DNA of 64,000 nucleotides from Halogeometricum limi (GTDB lineage: Archaea; Halobacteriota; Halobacteria; Halobacteriales; Haloferacaceae): contig NZ_FOYS01000005.1 in assembly GCF_900115785.1 (NCBI RefSeq), forward strand, positions 248,001 through 312,000. Reading direction: 5' to 3'. Each line of letters begins with the position of its first letter. Within the stretch, counting starts at the first letter, position 1. The position numbers and the translations under genes are program-made. Under the pieces are notes generated by a model, which was not told the DNA's origin, searched no databases, and saw only the letters and a program-made list of their open reading frames with translations. This document shows, one piece after another, positions 10,224-18,109 of this stretch.

Positions 10224-11133
10224 AGTCGTTCGTTACGGCGACGGGTAGAAGATATTTCGGTTCGAAAAGGAGCGTCGAACGGGAAGGATTCCGACGCGAC
10301 GAGAGACGAAAGCGGTTCGAGGGTATCAAAAGTCTTCGTAATAGTGATCCGCCAACAGTAACCGTCGTGAACGACTATCCAGACGAGAGAGAACCGACGA
10401 ACTACGGCTGTACCGTCGATTTTCAGACGAATTAAGACGCTGGTAATCGCCGGAGAGTCGGCCGGAGGACGACTTCCGACGTCGATGAGAGGGACAGAAG
10501 AGAAACCGAGTAGCAACCGAGTTCGACGTTCGAGTCTCGTCTCTCGGCGAGAGAGTTCCGACCGGACGGTGGTGACGGCCAACGAACGATATCCAATCAC
10601 TTCTCAGAAGCTCGTGAGTCGAATCGGACCAGAGAGTCGGGCGGTACAGAGCGAAGAGCCATCCGGAACCGGGCCTCTCCCGATTCGACGATAGTCGAGT
10701 TGCGGATAGATACGGGTGGTCGGGCCAATCCATTACATAGCTAATTGCGTGAGGGAATTGTGTCGCCTCCGCACGTCGAGAGGTATTCGCTCTCGACGAA
10801 TTCGAGCGACGAATCGGGAAGCGAACGTAATCGAAAGACTGCGGTGGACTTCCGGACGAAGCGACCGCGTCCGATACGACCGTGTTCTCGAACCCTCGAA
10901 AATCGCGCGGTAAGCGACTCGTACACCACGTTCTCTCGTGAAGCAGTAGTTCGTCGATACCGAATCGAGGCTAGTTCGCTCTTACTCCGCACGCCCGTCT
11001 AAACTGCCCGTTGAAGCATCGAACGAGAGACGTCGAAGAACAGTCCTGGATTCTGCGATACCGAACGTGAGCGGCCGAGACACGCTGGTTCAGTAGTGCT
11101 AACGGGAACTAAGATTTATGTTCGGCTGTCATA
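10224..11133. other. 910-bp intergenic region without a convincing gene
   Basis: No frame shows the GC3-rich codon pattern of the neighbours, and the stops are frequent. Base composition is lower in GC than the flanks. Short open stretches (for example 10326-10733 on minus and 10745-11002 on plus) translate into Ser/Arg-rich sequence with no motif. Near the right end, AAGATTTATG at about 11110-11119 resembles a promoter for the broken amidohydrolase gene that follows. The region may be eroded coding DNA. Confidence 0.55.
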
Positions 11134-11188
11134 ATGTGTCACCTGCATAGCACAGAGCGTAGCCAACACGACCCTCGCAGAGACGACT

Positions 11189-11582
11189 GTGGTGGACACC
11201 GAGTCCACATGACGGTCCCCGAGGACGAGATCGCAGCGTACATGGACGAACCGTACGCGTCGAGCATCACCGACTCGCCGCATCCGATATTCCCGTCGAG
11301 CAGTTGGGACCAGCGGATGAGCGGAAAGATAGAGGACAACTTCTCCTCGTTCACCGAGGCCGAAGACATCGTCCGGTTCAAAGAGGAGTTCGACGTCGAC
11401 TACCCCATCATCAACACGTTCGAACCCTCGGGAAGTTCTCGCAACCGGACCTCGCAATGGAACTGATGCGCGCGTACAACCGTCGCCTCTTGGACAAGTA
11501 CCTCCAGCACTACTTCACGGCGGAAGAGCGACAGAAGGTACTCCACGACACGCCCGTGGAAGCGTTCCAGTTAGACCTGTGA
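11189..11582 (+). pseudogene. Amidohydrolase (amidohydrolase-2 family) remnant: two frameshifts and an internal deletion
   Basis: The start reads VVDTE in one frame (from about 11189) and continues as VHMTVPEDEIAAYMDEPY in another, which implies a one-base change near 11203. A second shift near 11433 breaks FEP/LGKFSQPDLAMELMRAYN. Immediately after AYN the sequence jumps to RRLLDKYLQHYFTAEERQKVLHDTPVEAFQLDL, a typical C-terminal helix and end of these TIM-barrel hydrolases. The middle (about 200 residues with the metal-binding histidines) is missing. The remaining length is about 130 codons, against roughly 330-380 in the family. It cannot encode an active enzyme. Confidence 0.75.
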
Positions 11583-11622
11583 ACGGACCGAGAAACGAGA
11601 CCCGAGACGGCCAGACGGACCC

Positions 11623-11985
11623 ATGACGGAACACACAGTGGCACGAACGGACGAACTGGACGACGGAGACCGGTTGCTGGTCGAAGTCGAGGGGGGAGAG
11701 ATAGTCGTGTTCAACGTCGACGGCGAGTACGTGGCGTACACGAACTGGTGTGCCCATCAGGCGGGCCCGGTTTGCGAGGGAACGCTCACGGGGACGTGGG
11801 ACGCCGACTTCGACAGAGAGGAACTCGAAGTAGGGATGGAGTTGTGCAGAGAAGGCGAGATACTGAGCTGTCCGTGGCACGGATGGGAGTACGACGTGGT
11901 CGACGGGTCGTCGCTCACCTCCGACGCCCGCCTCCCCGCTCACCCGGTCCGCGTCGAGAGAGACGACATCGTCGTTCGCGTCTGA
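11623..11985 (+). CDS. Rieske [2Fe-2S] ferredoxin-like protein
   Basis: A 120-residue soluble Rieske protein. The cluster ligands are C43 and H45 (NWCAHQ) and C83 and H86 (CPWHGWEYD), i.e. the C-x-H...C-x-x-H pattern with an unusually long 37-residue spacer. There is no membrane anchor and no oxygenase domain, so it is likely an electron-transfer partner for an oxygenase or similar enzyme. It lies 40 bp after the broken amidohydrolase and was probably its operon partner. The frame is intact, so it may persist without its original pathway. Confidence 0.88.
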   Translation: MTEHTVARTDELDDGDRLLVEVEGGEIVVFNVDGEYVAYTNWCAHQAGPVCEGTLTGTWDADFDREELEVGMELCREGEILSCPWHGWEYDVVDGSSLTSDARLPAHPVRVERDDIVVRV

Positions 11986-12101
11986 ACGACCCTCCGAACC
12001 GCGGAGTCCGGTCCGCGGCGACTCGGGCCGGTCGAGCCGTCGCGACTGCGCTCCGTGCGAGTCTCTTTTGACCGCAGCACTCAGAACGCAGGTCCGCGAG
12101 G

Positions 12102-13100
12102 TCAGAAGAGTACGTCTATCGCGGCGAGCGTCGCAGCGCCCATCACGAGCAAGTACGCGGTGACGACGGCGACGGGCCTGAGGCCGACCCCGCGGAGTCG
12201 GGCCAGTCGGATGTCGAACCCCAACCCGACGAAGGCGACGGTGAACAGCCACGACGACGCAAGGTTGACGAGTTCGACCGTCGACGGTCCCAACAGTCCC
12301 GCGTTCGTCACCGCGACGACGAGAGCGAACCCGACGAGGAACTTGGGGAACTGCCCCCAGAGCGTTCGCAGCGTCCCGCCCTCGTCGAGGGCGGTCCGTC
12401 GCGTGAAGTACACCGAGTAGCCCAGTGCAGCGAGTCCGATGAACGAGTTGCGGGCGACTTTGGTCAGCGTCGCCCACTTACCCGCGACGGGGTCGAACGC
12501 GAACCCGGCGGCCACGACCGGACCCGTACTGAACATGCTCAGTCCGGCCCAGATGCCGAACGTCTGCGGGTCCAGCGACAACCAGTGGCCGACGAGTGGG
12601 AAGCCGACGAGCGTCAACGCGTCGAAGAGGAGGATGGCACCGGCGACGTACGCTATCTGTTCCTCGTCGGCGTCGATGGTCGCCGCCACCGTGAGCACCG
12701 CCGAGACGCCGCAGATACTGGCTCCTGCCGCGATGAGCGACCCCGTCTTCGACTGGAGACCGAACACGTAACGAGACATGACCTCCACGAGGAGGACGCC
12801 GACGACCACCGTAGCTAACGTCAGACCGACGAGTTCGAGTCCGGCGGCGGCGAGTTCGCCGAGCGTCAGTCGAACGCCCAGCAACACGATACCCACTTCG
12901 AGGAGCAACTTGTGATAGTCGTATCCCTCACGAATCGCCGTCGGAACGCCGACCGTGTTGGAGACGAGTGCGCCGAGGACGACGGCGACGACGAGTGCGC
13001 TGACCTGCGCGACGACGCCCGAGAGGAGGTGCGCGAGGACGCCGAGTGCGACTAACCACCCGAGATTGCGCGCGTGATTTCGGAGTCCGTGTTCGGACAT
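12102..13100 (-). CDS. UPF0324 (YeiH-type) membrane protein, putative sulfate/anion exporter
   Basis: A 332-residue polytopic membrane protein with about 9-10 hydrophobic helices. Family markers include VVAVVLGALVSNTVG, VGIVLLGVRLTLGELAAAG, AAGASICGVSAVLTVA and the GYSVYFTRR loop. UPF0324 members are annotated as putative sulfate exporters, but that function is weakly established. It starts 7 bp downstream of a tiny membrane-protein ORF on the same strand, and the two are probably one transcript. Confidence 0.88.
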   Translation of the reverse strand: MSEHGLRNHARNLGWLVALGVLAHLLSGVVAQVSALVVAVVLGALVSNTVGVPTAIREGYDYHKLLLEVGIVLLGVRLTLGELAAAGLELVGLTLATVVVGVLLVEVMSRYVFGLQSKTGSLIAAGASICGVSAVLTVAATIDADEEQIAYVAGAILLFDALTLVGFPLVGHWLSLDPQTFGIWAGLSMFSTGPVVAAGFAFDPVAGKWATLTKVARNSFIGLAALGYSVYFTRRTALDEGGTLRTLWGQFPKFLVGFALVVAVTNAGLLGPSTVELVNLASSWLFTVAFVGLGFDIRLARLRGVGLRPVAVVTAYLLVMGAATLAAIDVLF

Positions 13101-13107
13101 CGACGCC

Positions 13108-13242
13108 TCAGACGAGGCCGACGCCGGCGACGAGGACGACGCCGACGATAGTCGCCTTCCATCCTCTCTCGAGTGCCCGCCATCGCGCGACGACGAACGA
13201 TGCGAGCGTATCGGACGACGCTCCGTCTGCCTCTCGCTTCAT
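13108..13242 (-). CDS. 44-residue single-pass membrane protein upstream of the UPF0324 gene
   Basis: The ATG is at 13242 and the TGA at 13108-13110. The product starts MKREADGASSDTLASF and has a basic/amphipathic middle (RWRALERGWK). It ends in one hydrophobic helix (ATIVGVVLVAGVGLV) that runs to the C-terminus. The codons are GC3-rich, and the spacing of 7 bp to the next gene suggests co-translation. It could be a small accessory subunit of the UPF0324 transporter; that is inference from position only. Confidence 0.6.
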   Translation of the reverse strand: MKREADGASSDTLASFVVARWRALERGWKATIVGVVLVAGVGLV

Positions 13243-13393
13243 TGGTCACTCTTTGTCGTAATCGAGTGATAAAGCCTCTGGTGGGCGAATTCGGAACACG
13301 ACGGTCCGCCGACAGGCTCTGTCACGAGACGCGCGGTCGAGACGGGAGTAAGAGTTAAACACGAGTCACTAATGATAGATGATAGATATGTGA

Positions 13394-13895
13394 GTGGAAG
13401 TGACACGGGTAGTGAGTCGGCAGAATCGCATCCGTCGGGACGGGACGCAGCGCAGAGGGCGGAGTCGCCGAAGCGTCGTCCTCTCTGCGCTCGGTGCGTC
13501 GGCGTCACTGCTCGCCGGGTACACGGGCGGCACCGGCGGAAGCGTAACACCGTCCGGCGCGACGACGGGCAGTACGGGCGGAAAGTACGGCCGCGAATGA
13601 CCTCGGTGCAGGCCCGATACAGGCGTTCGTCGAGGTCATCCTCTCGAACGTCAAGAACGGTATCTTGGCGTCGGCGTTCATCGCGTTCATCATCAGCCTC
13701 CAAGAGTTCGTCATGGCACTGTTCCTCTCGGGGCAGGGGACCCGAACGATTCCCGTCCTCGCGTGGATCGCACTCCGGAACGTCCTCGACCCGATAATCA
13801 GCGTCGTCTCGACGCTCCTCGTCGTCGCGGCACTGTTGCTCGTCGTTCCGGCCGCACTCGCCATCGGACTCGACCGACTCGCGAAACAGCTCTAA
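13394..13895 (+). pseudogene. Fused remnants of an ABC transporter operon: substrate-binding protein start joined to a permease end
   Basis: The first part (frame from 13394) encodes the N-terminus of a Tat lipoprotein: RRSVVLSALGASASLLAGY, then a Thr/Gly/Ser linker. The lipobox Cys is replaced by Tyr (TAC instead of TGC). About 60 codons in, near 13575-13590, the sequence changes frame into AANDLGAGPIQAFVEVIL. This is the EAA loop of a spermidine/putrescine-type permease, followed by its last helices (FIAFIISLQEFVMALFLSGQ...) and stop at 13895. One large deletion has removed the rest of the binding protein and whatever lay between it and the permease end. No functional product is expected. 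Confidence 0.78.
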
Positions 13896-13902
13896 CCCGC
13901 TC

Positions 13903-14493
13903 TTACTTTATCGTCGGCTCGTTGTAGTTCAACTCGACAACGTTTACTGACTGGAAGAGTTTCGTCGGGAGGTCGGTTTCGAGTCGGTCACCGTCGAGTC
14001 GATGCGTCGGTCCCGCGACGCTCAGTCCGCCGAGGACGTTCCCCGATTCGTCGAGTATCGGGGCACCGATAGAGCGCATCCCGTTTCGGAACTCCTGTCG
14101 GTCGTACGCGTATCCCCGCTCTCTGACCGTCTCCAGTTCCTCGAACAGTTCTTCGCGCGTCGTCAGCGTCTCGTCGGTCTGTGCCGGGAGGCCGTGTCGC
14201 TCGATTACCTCCTCGACGCGGGCGTCCGAGAGGTGGGCGAACATCGCTTTTCCCGCGGCCGTACAGTGGATTTTGACGCGTGCGCCGGATATCGCCGGGT
14301 AGTGGATGTCCGCGCTGTCTTGGTTCACGTCGAGGTAGATTCCCTGCCCGTGTTCTTCGACCGTCAGCGTGATGAGTTCGTTCGTCTTCGTCGCGAGTTC
14401 CGTGACGCCGGCCCGTTCGTGGCGTTCGAGAGCGTCGACTATCTCCTCCGTCGTCCGGAGTGCCTTCACCGGGTTGTTCGCACTGACCGTCAT
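13903..14493 (-). CDS. IclR family regulator with most of the DNA-binding domain deleted in frame
   Basis: 196 residues from the ATG at 14493. The start NPVKALRTTEEIVDALERHE and AGVTELA match helices 1-2 of an IclR winged helix. The next residues, TKTNELITLTVEEHGQGIYL, already belong to the effector domain. The recognition helix, wing and linker helix (about 50 residues) are missing, with the join at about 14388-14398. The effector domain itself looks complete (TAAGKAMFAHL, GMRSIGAPILDESGNVLGGLSVAGP). Family members are about 250 residues. It could still bind ligand or dimerise but should not bind its operator. Its stop is 8 bp from the ABC remnant, and they are convergent. Confidence 0.75.
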   Translation of the reverse strand: MTVSANNPVKALRTTEEIVDALERHERAGVTELATKTNELITLTVEEHGQGIYLDVNQDSADIHYPAISGARVKIHCTAAGKAMFAHLSDARVEEVIERHGLPAQTDETLTTREELFEELETVRERGYAYDRQEFRNGMRSIGAPILDESGNVLGGLSVAGPTHRLDGDRLETDLPTKLFQSVNVVELNYNEPTIK

Positions 14494-14709
14494 ACGATAC
14501 CACGTCACGGGTAGGCTACAAAAATGTCGTCCGCGTAGTGGTTCGAGGATTCGGACAAATTCTTAGTTTAAACATCGTTTAAGTTTATTTTTCTCGGGAG
14601 AACCGCCGCCGGACGGTCGGTGGCGACGGACGCCCGGCGAAGAGACGAGTGGATTCAAGAGTGCCGCTCCTGTACGTCGATTCATGCTTCGCGAGGGGGA
14701 GAGTTTTCG
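14494..14709. promoter_or_regulatory. Spacer upstream of IclR with a 15-bp palindrome and AT-rich block
   Basis: A perfect inverted repeat, TTAAAC-ATC-GTTTAA, sits at 14568-14582, followed by a T-rich run. IclR regulators usually bind a palindrome near their own promoter, so this may be the relic operator of the truncated IclR gene. It may also serve the recombinase that starts at 14710. No gene is visible in the spacer. Confidence 0.4.
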
Positions 14710-15798
14710 ATGACGTCGGAGAGTGACGTGTCGCGGGCGATAGCGCGGTATCTCCGGTCGAGCGGTGACTCCGCGCAGTACCGGTCGACGGCCGACTCGG
14801 TCCTCTCGCAGTTCGAGACGTGGCTCCGACGGCGCGGGAAGGACTCCTTCGAGGCGTTCGAGGCCGAGGGTGAACAACTTCTCAGACGGTACGCCGACCG
14901 ACTCGCACAGCGCGTCGACTCCGGCGGAATCTCCGCCTCGTCGGCGGCGACGTACTACAACGTCGTGTCCGGATTCCTCGGCTACTGCGTCCGCGACGGC
15001 GTCCTCTCTCGGAACTTCGCGCTCGCGGACCGCGCCCGCGAACCGCTTCCCCGAGACGACGAGGACCACACCCAGCAGTTCTGGACACAGGAAGTGCGTC
15101 GCCGACTCGTCCAGCACACGAACGACGTCGCGTACGAGGCCATCGAATCCGAGGGAACGAGCGCGCGACGAGCAGTCCGTGACCGCGCAATCGTCCACGT
15201 CCTCGCGTACACGGGCGTTCGCGGCGCCGAAGTGTTCCGCGTCAGCGGTGACGGCCGCGAGGGGAGAAACGGACTCACGTGGGGTCGCGTCGACGACGAC
15301 GCGTGGACGTTCCGCGTGTGGGGGAAATCACAGGAGTGGGAGGACGTCTCCGTCCCGAAGCAGGCACGGGCGGCCCTCGAACGCTGGCGCACGCTCGCGA
15401 AACCGCCGTCCGGCGACTGGCCGGTGTTCCCGACGAGTCACGCGCCGTCGAAGTACGCCGCCGTTCGGGCGGCGAGAGACGATGCCGACGAACTCCTCGA
15501 CGGGGCCGACGTCGACGACGTCCTCCGCGAGTACGACATCGCACCGCCCGCCATCACCACCGAGGGCGTCCGTCGCGTCCTCGAACGCGTCGCCGACGCC
15601 GCGGACGTCGACGTCGACGGCAAACCGCCGCTCCCACACGGTGCCCGCCGGGGTCTCGGCGACGAACTCTTTCGCTCGGACCGGGGCCTCGCACAGGACG
15701 TGCTTCGGCACAAGTCGCTGTCGACGACGAAAGAGGCCTACTCGCACATCGACGCGGCCGAACGGGGCGAAGTCGTGAGTGACCTCCTCGACGAGTAG
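14710..15798 (+). CDS. Tyrosine recombinase / site-specific integrase (XerC/D-like)
   Basis: About 362 residues from the ATG giving MTSESDVSRAIARYLRSSGD. The N-terminal SAM-like core-binding domain spans about 1-110. The catalytic domain has the first Arg in AYTGVRGAEVF, the H-x-x-R box in LPHGARRGLG, the second His in LRHKSLSTTKE and the nucleophile Tyr in EAYSHID. All catalytic residues are present, so it should be active. Such recombinases are common in haloarchaeal chromosomes and need not mark an integrated element. No att-like repeat or tRNA is seen next to it. It lies directly beside the decayed catabolic genes. Confidence 0.88.
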   Translation: MTSESDVSRAIARYLRSSGDSAQYRSTADSVLSQFETWLRRRGKDSFEAFEAEGEQLLRRYADRLAQRVDSGGISASSAATYYNVVSGFLGYCVRDGVLSRNFALADRAREPLPRDDEDHTQQFWTQEVRRRLVQHTNDVAYEAIESEGTSARRAVRDRAIVHVLAYTGVRGAEVFRVSGDGREGRNGLTWGRVDDDAWTFRVWGKSQEWEDVSVPKQARAALERWRTLAKPPSGDWPVFPTSHAPSKYAAVRAARDDADELLDGADVDDVLREYDIAPPAITTEGVRRVLERVADAADVDVDGKPPLPHGARRGLGDELFRSDRGLAQDVLRHKSLSTTKEAYSHIDAAERGEVVSDLLDE

Positions 15799-15842
15799 TC
15801 GAGAGAAGAGTCCGTGCGGCGAGTCCGAGAGATACCAGCGTC

Positions 15843-16229
15843 TCAGCGCCGCCGGACGCGACACCCCAACTCGGAGAGCGCATCGAGCGCCGATTCCAGG
15901 TCGTCCTGCTTGACGAGAACGTGGTCCGTCGAGTACGCCGAGAGCGCGAATATCGAGACGTTCGCCTCGGCGAGCGCAGTCGCGACCACGGCCAGAAAGC
16001 CGACCAACTCGAACGGGAGGACGGCGTCGAAGGTGAGGAGTCGCCACCCGCAGTTCGTCTCGGCCGCGTCGACACCGTCGAGTCGGTCTTCGGAGACGAC
16101 GTGTGTGGTCTCCCGACCGTCGTCGACTGTCGCGAACGCGTCCGAGACGTCGCCGTCGGCGGTGACGACGGCGTACGTGTCGGCCGCGACTTCGACGGTG
16201 CAGTCTTCGAGGACGTCTCGTGGTTCCAC
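15843..16229 (-). CDS. ACT-domain protein (CASTOR-like amino-acid sensor family)
   Basis: About 128 residues from the GTG at 16229 (MEPRDVLEDCTVEVAADTYAVV). Two ACT-like halves are visible: YAVVTADGDVSDAFATVDD with ETTHVVSEDRL, then VLPFELVGFLAVVATALAEANVSIFALSAYSTDHVLVK. This is the form of stand-alone ACT proteins that sense amino acids. A longer frame to 16403 exists, but it crosses an AT-rich promoter-like block (TATTTAC just upstream of the GTG) and would collide with the divergent gene start. I therefore prefer the short form. Confidence 0.75.
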   Translation of the reverse strand: MEPRDVLEDCTVEVAADTYAVVTADGDVSDAFATVDDGRETTHVVSEDRLDGVDAAETNCGWRLLTFDAVLPFELVGFLAVVATALAEANVSIFALSAYSTDHVLVKQDDLESALDALSELGCRVRRR

Positions 16230-16402
16230 GCGATGAGTGGTGAGCGGGGCGGTAAATACGTACCGCGCCACCGCCTCCGCTCGACGAGCGACGTTCACCG
16301 TCGAGAAACCGAACGACTCGGTCGCGTCGTCCGAAATACACTTATATTCTGACTGTAACGAATTCGATAGTCCCGTCGGATTCACCGGCGGACGGCCCTC
16401 CA

Positions 16403-17269
16403 ATGGCTTCGATAACCACAGACACGCTGTTCAACGCCGCGGCGGCCATCATCGGCACCATCGCCGTCCTGATGTTCGTCTTCACGCTCCAGTACCCGTA
16501 CTCGCCGGTCTCGAAGTACGGACTCGTCCTCGCGTTCTTCGCCGCCATCCTCTACGTCGGGCAGCGAACGTCCGACCCGCAGGTGACGCTTCTCGGGTAC
16601 GGCGTCATGGTCACGACGCTCGTCGGACTGTTCTTCGACGTCGCGAACACGTTCGGCGCGGGTGACCTCGTCGTCATCCTCGGCCTCCTCGTCTTGGCGA
16701 CGCTCCTGTACGTCCTCCCGAAACGCGACGCGCGACGGCAGATACTCTCCGATGCGCACGCGAGAAACCTGTTCGCGGCCGTCGCCGTCGTCGCCGTCCT
16801 CGTCCTCGTCGCGGACGTCGCGACCGGAACGCTCGCGTACGAACTCCAACCCGCGAGCGAAGTGGCGTTCGAGGGCGACTACGACCGCGGCGACGAACTC
16901 GTCGTCGCGACGATGCAAGTGTCGAACCCGGGACCGTTCCCCGAACGCGTGGAGTCACCCCGATACCACGTCTGTGCCGCCGGAAACTGGACGCCGTACC
17001 AGCGACAGGGCGAACCGGGCGAGCAACCGCGGCCGGTGCGTCTCAACGCCCACGTCGACGACGGCTACAACGAGTTCGTCTTCGGCGGCGGTCAGCGGTC
17101 GTTCCCGGTCCGCCTGCACACCGACGCCGTGAACGTCTCCGGCGAGACGATTCCGGTCGAGGTTACGCAGTCGTGTCCCGACCGGACGACGGGTGAACCG
17201 ACTATCGCGCTCTTCCCGGACACCGACCACGAGAACTACCGCTACGCGTTGCGAACGGCGTCGGCGTAG
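16403..17269 (+). CDS. Haloarchaeal membrane protein with extracellular domain, unknown function
   Basis: A 288-residue protein. Four hydrophobic helices lie in residues about 8-90, and another at about 115-135 (NLFAAVAVVAVLVLVADVA). A C-terminal domain of about 150 residues, presumably outside the cell, carries two Cys (YHVCAAGNW and TQSCPDRT) that could pair. The start is a clear ATG. It follows an AT-rich spacer (ACACTTATATTCTG, about 16338-16351) that fits a TATA box. No characterised homologue is known to me; it looks like a conserved halophile envelope protein. Confidence 0.7.
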   Translation: MASITTDTLFNAAAAIIGTIAVLMFVFTLQYPYSPVSKYGLVLAFFAAILYVGQRTSDPQVTLLGYGVMVTTLVGLFFDVANTFGAGDLVVILGLLVLATLLYVLPKRDARRQILSDAHARNLFAAVAVVAVLVLVADVATGTLAYELQPASEVAFEGDYDRGDELVVATMQVSNPGPFPERVESPRYHVCAAGNWTPYQRQGEPGEQPRPVRLNAHVDDGYNEFVFGGGQRSFPVRLHTDAVNVSGETIPVEVTQSCPDRTTGEPTIALFPDTDHENYRYALRTASA

Positions 17270-17295
17270 GGAGGCGCCGACCCGGGCAGAGTTGC

Positions 17296-17355
17296 CGGGG
17301 ACCGGACCAGTGAGGTAGTAAACGACGGGGACCGGACCAGTGAGGTAATAAACGA
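17296..17355. repeat. Two tandem 30-bp direct repeats upstream of the glutamine amidotransferase gene
   Basis: Units at 17296-17325 and 17326-17355 differ at a single base (GTAGTAAACGA versus GTAATAAACGA). They abut exactly, 21 bp before the GTG start at 17377. They may be a duplicated promoter or operator element, or simple replication slippage. Confidence 0.85.
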
Positions 17356-17376
17356 GGAGACGAATCGACGGACAAC

Positions 17377-18009
17377 GTGATACTGGTCGTAGACAACGCG
17401 GTGGAAGGCGGCTACATGGCCGGCGAAGTCGCCCGTCTGCTCCCCGGCGACGACGTGGAGACGTACAACTACCCGAACAGAGAGACGGACCCGTCGTTCG
17501 AGGACGTCGACGGCGTGGTCGTCGGCGGAAGCGGAGCGGGCGTCTACGACGAACCCGACCAGCCGTGGATCACCCGTCAGAAGGAGTTCGTCCGGAACGT
17601 CGTCGACGCCGGCGTCCCCCTCCTCGGAATCTGTTTCGGCCACCAACTCGTCAACGAGATGTACGGCGGAACCGTCGTCGACAGCGGCGTCTCCCGCGGC
17701 GAGTTAGTCGAGGCCGAGTTCGCCGAGATACCGCTGTTCGAGGGCGTCGCGGGCGTCGTTCCCGTCCTCCACTCCGACGTCGTGACCGAACCCGGCCAGG
17801 GGATGGACGTCGTCGGAACGACCGGCTACAACGACGCCTTCGCGACGACGCACCGCGAACACGACGTCTGGACCGTCCAGTACCACCCCGAGTTCACGCC
17901 CGAAATCGTCCCCGAGTACCGCGACCACTGGGAAGAGAACGAACACTCGTTCGAGGAGTCGACGGCGACGCGGACGCTGGAGAACTTCGCCCGGTTCTGT
18001 CGAGAGTGA
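17377..18009 (+). CDS. Class I (type 1) glutamine amidotransferase
   Basis: A 210-residue GATase1. The nucleophile C86 is in GICFGHQL, and the His-Glu pair is in QYHPEFTPE at about residues 168-176. The GG-S-G oxyanion strand (VVVGGSGAG) precedes it. It resembles stand-alone GuaA-type or gamma-glutamyl hydrolase-like amidotransferases; no synthetase partner is adjacent, so I do not assign a pathway. The start is GTG. The tandem repeat immediately upstream probably overlaps its promoter. Confidence 0.85.
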   Translation: MILVVDNAVEGGYMAGEVARLLPGDDVETYNYPNRETDPSFEDVDGVVVGGSGAGVYDEPDQPWITRQKEFVRNVVDAGVPLLGICFGHQLVNEMYGGTVVDSGVSRGELVEAEFAEIPLFEGVAGVVPVLHSDVVTEPGQGMDVVGTTGYNDAFATTHREHDVWTVQYHPEFTPEIVPEYRDHWEENEHSFEESTATRTLENFARFCRE

Positions 18010-18109
18010 GAGACAGGGCTCCCCCATTCCGGTGAAGTGAACTCGCTCGGCCGGCCACGAGACGTCTCTCGTGTCAACTGTTAATGTCGTTCGTGGTGTC
18101 CTCTCTGTC

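Noticed and set aside
10326-10733. 135-codon minus-strand open frame in the intergenic region
   Set aside because: Ser/Arg-rich translation without GC3 bias or motif; likely a chance frame.
14535-14560. GGTTCGAGGATT-like sequence resembling a tRNA T-arm
   Set aside because: No acceptor stem, D-arm or anticodon arm can be folded around it; probably chance.
14710-15798. Tyrosine recombinase as proof of an integrated element or as the source of the CIS
   Set aside because: No tRNA, att repeats or plasmid/virus genes flank it, and it lies 28 kb from the CIS with ordinary chromosomal genes between.
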